A DNA stretch of 7,341 nt from Bifidobacteriaceae bacterium. Its GTDB lineage: Bacteria; Actinomycetota; Actinomycetes; Actinomycetales; WQXJ01. The DNA is taken from NCBI GenBank assembly GCA_031276585.1, contig JAISMT010000167.1:1-7341 (forward strand). Direction: 5' to 3'. The notes beneath the pieces were generated by a model that was not told the origin of the DNA, made no database searches, and was given only the letters and a program-made list of their open reading frames with translations. This document shows, in pieces, positions 4,647 to 7,341 of the stretch. Positions within the stretch are counted from its first letter, which is position 1. Each line of letters begins with the position of its first letter. Made by a program: the position numbers and the translations under genes.

Positions 4647-6083
4647 ATGGTTTCCTCCGCAGAGATCGCCGCCCGGGTGGTGAATCAATTTCCTCAAACC
4701 GTCCAAATGCTGCAGCAGTTGATTCCGTTGCGTTCTTACGCCGGGCCGGACGCACCGCCGGGAGTGTTGCACCAGTCCGCTGAGCTGGTAGCTCAATTGT
4801 TACGTGGGGTAGGCGTTACCGATGTGCGGGTGGTGGAGGCTGGGGGCGGGCCGGGCGTCATCGGGCAACGGCTGGTAGACCCGGCGGCCCCCACCGTGCT
4901 GTTGTACGCCCACCACGATGTGCAGCCCGTAGCCAACGATTGGTCTACCGATCCGTGGCAAGGTGTGGAAAAAAACGGGCGGCTCTACGGGCGGGGTGCC
5001 GCCGACGATGCCGCCGGTCTAGCCCTGCATGTAGCCGTTTTGGCAGCGTTGGGGGAAGACCTGCCGGTGAACGTCAAGTTTTTGGTGGAGGGGGAAGAAG
5101 AATCCGGCTCGCCCACGCTGGACCGGTTGTTGCAACAGCATCACGCTGCTTTGCGGGCCGATGTCGCGGTGATAGCAGACAGTGACAACGTGGCGGTAGA
5201 TACACCCTCGCTCACTACTTCCCTACGCGGACTAGCGGACTTGACGGTGACGTTACGAGTGGCGGAACATGCCGTGCATTCTGGTATGTGGGGTGGGGTT
5301 TACCTGGATGCCCCTACCTGTTTGGCGCGTTTGATTTCCACTTTGCATGACGCCAGTGGTGCGGTAGCCGTGGCTGGGTTGGAGCCGGAAGCGTGTGGGC
5401 CGGCGGCGGGTACAGCTGGCACGTCTGAGGTTTCGGGTACACCTGGTGCGCCTGAGGTTTCGGGTACACCTGGCACGTCTGAGGTTTCGGGTACGCCTGG
5501 TGCGTCTGATCTGGTGGGTGAGGCTGAGGTGCGGCGCGCCGCGGGCGTGGTGGACGGTTTGAAGCTGAGCGGACGAGGTTCAGTCACAGACCGGTTGTGG
5601 CGGCAGTGCGCTATCGCGGTGATCGGCTGGGATTCCACCAGTGTGGACGCCAGTTCTAACACTATTCAGCCGGTGGCTCGGGCGCGGCTTTCTTTGCGCG
5701 TGGCCCCCGGAATGGACCCGGTAGCGGCTCAGGCGGCGCTGCGTCGACATTTGGTGGAACACGCGCCGTTCGGGACGGAAGTTACGGTAGAGGACGGACC
5801 CACCGGTTTAGGTTTCCAGGCCGATGCCGCCGCCCCGGCTTACCAAGCTGCCACACTGGCCTTGACAGAAGCTTTTGGGCGGCCCCTGGTGCCCTTGGGG
5901 CAAGGTGGCTCCATTCCGGTGGCGGCCCAATTACAGGCCGCGTTTCCCGAGTTGGAAGTGCTAATCACCGGAGTGGAGGACCCGGATTCGCGAGCCCATG
6001 CGGGGGATGAATCGGTAGATCTGGAACTCTTACGCAAAGCGGTCTTAGGGGAGGCTCTGATGCTGTGTTACCTAGCCTCATGA
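4647..6083 (+). CDS. M20 family dipeptidase (two-metal peptidase)
   Basis: This cytoplasmic enzyme probably splits dipeptides or small N-terminally free peptides, completing the turnover begun by aminopeptidases. From ATG 4647 it has 478 residues. The metal-site motifs are present: LLYAHHDVQP (His89, Asp91), GRGAADD (bridging Asp120), EGEEESGS (148-155; base Glu151, ligand Glu152), IADSDN (Asp178) and RAHAGDESVD (His451). EHAVHSGMWGG (208-217) and RLWRQCAIAVIGWDS belong to the lid/dimerisation domain. That domain is interrupted by Gly/Thr/Ser-Pro nonapeptide repeats (about 258-293) after STLHDASGAVAVAGL, which probably form a surface loop. An upstream in-frame extension exists, but it lacks a ribosome site, runs antisense to the DUF3043 gene and does not resemble the family. 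The 3' end overlaps the hydrolase start, so the two form an operon. A DapE or ArgE role is less likely, because the sequence resembles the carnosinase/dipeptidase branch; exact substrate unknown. Confidence 0.92.
   Translation: MVSSAEIAARVVNQFPQTVQMLQQLIPLRSYAGPDAPPGVLHQSAELVAQLLRGVGVTDVRVVEAGGGPGVIGQRLVDPAAPTVLLYAHHDVQPVANDWSTDPWQGVEKNGRLYGRGAADDAAGLALHVAVLAALGEDLPVNVKFLVEGEEESGSPTLDRLLQQHHAALRADVAVIADSDNVAVDTPSLTTSLRGLADLTVTLRVAEHAVHSGMWGGVYLDAPTCLARLISTLHDASGAVAVAGLEPEACGPAAGTAGTSEVSGTPGAPEVSGTPGTSEVSGTPGASDLVGEAEVRRAAGVVDGLKLSGRGSVTDRLWRQCAIAVIGWDSTSVDASSNTIQPVARARLSLRVAPGMDPVAAQAALRRHLVEHAPFGTEVTVEDGPTGLGFQADAAAPAYQAATLALTEAFGRPLVPLGQGGSIPVAAQLQAAFPELEVLITGVEDPDSRAHAGDESVDLELLRKAVLGEALMLCYLAS
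5418..5525 (+). repeat. 27-bp tandem repeat inside the dipeptidase gene
   Basis: Three units (5418-5444, 5445-5471, 5472-5498) encode GTSEVSGTP, GAPEVSGTP and GTSEVSGTP, differing at only a few bases. A diverged fourth unit (5499-5525, GASDLVGEA) follows. Units one and three are almost identical in DNA. The 27-bp period keeps the frame. The stretch lies in the lid/dimerisation domain, away from the metal site. Confidence 0.88.
6047..6054 (+). promoter_or_regulatory. Ribosome binding site deciding the hydrolase start
   Basis: AGGGGAGG lies inside the dipeptidase reading frame, ten bases before GTG 6065. This favours that start over ATG 6080, which would be 25 bases away and would rely on the ATGA overlap (6080-6083) for coupled translation. 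Confidence 0.5.
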
Positions 6084-7030
6084 AAGCCGGGGAGTCTGAG
6101 CTGGAGGAGTCTGGATTGGTGGTGGAACCTGGACTGGTGGTGTCTGAGCCGGGGGAAGAGTCTGGATTGGTGGTAGAACCTGGAATGGTGGGCGCACCTA
6201 AGCTTCTAGCGGCGGTAAGTGAATCAGAACCCTTGGGTGAAGCAAAGGCGCCGGGAAAGACGGGAGAAGGCGCGCCGGAGGGAAATTCAGAAGCGCTAGT
6301 CCCTCTGGGGGAGTTTACGCAACTGGGCGAGCTGGCGGCCCAAATCCAAGGTGCTGGACCACCGGTGGTGATGTTGCACGGAAACTCGGAAGACGGCCGA
6401 GTCTTTGACCGCATGGTGCCTCGTTTGTCTGGTTTCACCACTATTAGTTTGGATTCGAGAGGCCACGGCCGCAGCCCCTATCCGGTGGGGCGGTTGACCA
6501 TTACCGGCCTGGCTATCGATACCTGCCGTGCTTTGGAGGACTACCGGCGGCGTACCGGTTATCGGGGCCGATTCGGGGTGATTGGGTTCTCCGACGGAGC
6601 CAACATTGGTTTAGAAATAGCGTTGCACCGGCCGGACCTATTGGCAGCCCAAGTGCTGATGGGAGGCAACACCTATCCCGGGGCCCTCAAACCTTGGACC
6701 AAAACCACCATTTTGGCGGGGTATTGCTTGATGCGATTCTTAGCACCGTTTCATGCGGCTGTGGGGCGCCGGGCTCAGGTGTGGGGGCTTATGGTGGGGC
6801 AACCCAATGTGACTCGGGCGCAGCTGGAATCAGTCACGGTGCCCACGCTGGTGATGGCGGGGGAGCGGGACGTGGTGCCGCGGCAAGAATCGTTGCGCAC
6901 CGCGCGGTTGATTCCCGGAGCCGAATGGGTGGAATTGATTGGGCACGGCCATTCGTTGCCCCGTAGCGCTCCGGCTCTGGCTGGAGACTTGTCAAGAGAG
7001 TTTCTAGCCGCTTATCTGGGGTTGGGCTAG
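6065..7030 (+). CDS. Alpha/beta hydrolase with a repetitive N-terminal extension
   Basis: This is a probable serine hydrolase of unknown substrate, 321 residues from GTG 6065. The hydrolase fold occupies about residues 83-321. VVMLHGNSEDGRVF (101-114) gives the HG oxyanion motif. SLDSRGHGRSP (128-138) is typical of the fold. GFSDG (174-178) is the nucleophile elbow with Ser176. AGERDVV (265-271) supplies the acid, probably Asp269, and IGHGHSLP (292-299) the His, probably His296. The triad looks complete. The first 80 residues are acidic, low in complexity and contain two 17-residue repeats (ESGLVVEPG units); I see no signal peptide or membrane segment. Start choice is open: GTG 6065 has AGGGGAGG ten bases upstream, while ATG 6080 gives a four-base overlap with the dipeptidase stop. 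Co-transcription with the dipeptidase is likely, so a role in peptide or ester breakdown is possible but unproven. Confidence 0.88.
   Translation: MLPSLMKAGESELEESGLVVEPGLVVSEPGEESGLVVEPGMVGAPKLLAAVSESEPLGEAKAPGKTGEGAPEGNSEALVPLGEFTQLGELAAQIQGAGPPVVMLHGNSEDGRVFDRMVPRLSGFTTISLDSRGHGRSPYPVGRLTITGLAIDTCRALEDYRRRTGYRGRFGVIGFSDGANIGLEIALHRPDLLAAQVLMGGNTYPGALKPWTKTTILAGYCLMRFLAPFHAAVGRRAQVWGLMVGQPNVTRAQLESVTVPTLVMAGERDVVPRQESLRTARLIPGAEWVELIGHGHSLPRSAPALAGDLSREFLAAYLGLG
6107..6208 (+). repeat. Two-copy 51-bp repeat in the hydrolase N-terminus
   Basis: GAGTCTGGATTGGTGGT recurs at 6107 and 6158, a spacing of 51 bp (17 codons). Similarity is strong over roughly the first 35 bases of each unit (residues ESGLVVEPG(L/M)V). 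A shorter echo, CTGGACTGGTGGTG within unit one, suggests a smaller original motif. The frame is preserved. Confidence 0.8.
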
Positions 7031-7136
7031 GAACCGAGGCGGGAAACAGAGGCGGGAATCAGGCCAGCAATTGGGACCGCCGCCTAGTTTGTGACCGCGG
7101 CTACAGCGGGCGTCAACGGGCGTCATCGGACAATAA
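7031..7136. other. Intergenic stretch with short direct repeats
   Basis: After the hydrolase stop, GAGGCGGGAA occurs twice within about 25 bases, and CGGGCGTCA occurs at 7107-7115 and 7117-7125. No reading frame, tRNA or convincing terminator is seen here. Confidence 0.45.
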
Positions 7137-7138
7137 CA

Positions 7139-7235
7139 TTCAACCTAAAGTTGAGCTTGAGTCTTGGTTCAAGCTGAAGTTGACCCTGGCTAGACCACTT
7201 TGGGTCTGAAACTTTGACACTTGAGCCAACTTTTT
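7139..7235. other. Structure-rich region, possible terminator of the hydrolase operon
   Basis: AGCTTGA (7154-7160) pairs with TCAAGCT (7169-7175), and AGACC (7192-7196) with GGTCT (7203-7207). A longer closing stem is possible between AAAGTTG-a-GCT (7147-7157) and AGCCAACTTT (7224-7233), ending in a run of T (7231-7235). The branched form could end transcription of the dipeptidase-hydrolase operon, but the closing stem spans a long distance. The call is therefore tentative. Confidence 0.3.
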
Positions 7236-7236
7236 C

Positions 7237-7341
7237 TTACTCGGGGTCTTCGCAAAAGATCTGAGCGGAGCGAAGAGATTTTGTGGGGTGGGTTACTCGG
7301 GGTCTTCGCAAAAGATTCGATCAGCGGAAGAAGATCTTGTG
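7237..7341. repeat. Second tandem repeat family, 56-bp period, cut by the window end
   Basis: An identical 24-base segment (TTACTCGGGGTCTTCGCAAA onward) occurs at 7237-7260 and 7293-7316. The bases after each copy are also related (AGCGGA, then AGAT.TTGTG). Each unit contains inverted repeats: TCTTCGC (7247-7253) with GCGAAGA (7270-7276) in the first, and TCTTC (7303-7307) with GAAGA (7327-7331) in the second. The element continues past the edge. It is unrelated in sequence to the 853-1296 array. Confidence 0.75.

Noticed and set aside
7237..7341. Start of a CRISPR array (24-base repeat, 32-base spacer)
   Set aside because: The segments after the two copies resemble each other (AGCGGA, AGAT.TTGTG), so they are not independent spacers. 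Only two units are visible, so sequence to the right could still change this.

Overview
The window looks like chromosomal DNA of a GC-rich Gram-positive actinobacterium. Support for this comes from a DUF3043 membrane protein (an actinobacterial family), a class 2 dihydroorotate dehydrogenase, frequent GTG starts, and four genes whose starts lack a Shine-Dalgarno but have a TANNNT hexamer 6-7 bases upstream, the arrangement known for leaderless actinobacterial transcripts. Actinomycetaceae is a reasonable guess; the genus cannot be fixed from the sequence.

Left part (1-1355), accessory: a two-gene type II toxin-antitoxin operon (RelB/DinJ-like antitoxin 260-478, MazF/PemK-like toxin 475-810) lies between copies of one hairpin-forming repeat. 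The tail of a copy opens the window at 1-26. Six further copies, in the same orientation, form an array at about 853-1296. The linkers between copies are of two types, arranged as a mosaic. The region upstream of the operon (27-259) holds several inverted repeats and a candidate promoter-operator.

Middle and right part (1356-7030), housekeeping: leucyl aminopeptidase pepA (-) and dihydroorotate dehydrogenase pyrD (+) diverge from a 31-bp gap. A DUF3043 membrane protein (-) and an M20 dipeptidase (+) diverge from a second 31-bp gap. pyrD and the DUF3043 gene overlap tail to tail by 26 bp. The dipeptidase is followed by an overlapping alpha/beta hydrolase, probably co-transcribed. The two peptidases can work in succession on small peptides; pyrD belongs to pyrimidine synthesis.

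Three of these enzymes carry in-frame, low-complexity tandem repeats of different period: 21 bp in pepA, 27 bp in the dipeptidase and 51 bp in the hydrolase. Each lies outside the catalytic motifs. Together with the noncoding arrays at 853-1334 and 7237-7341 they suggest a genome prone to repeat expansion. The last 311 bases hold no gene I can support, only short repeats and hairpins, ending in a second repeat family cut by the window edge.

No clearly new enzymatic system is visible. The best leads are the mosaic hairpin array bracketing the toxin-antitoxin pair, the paired leaderless divergent promoters, and the repeat insertions in conserved enzymes.
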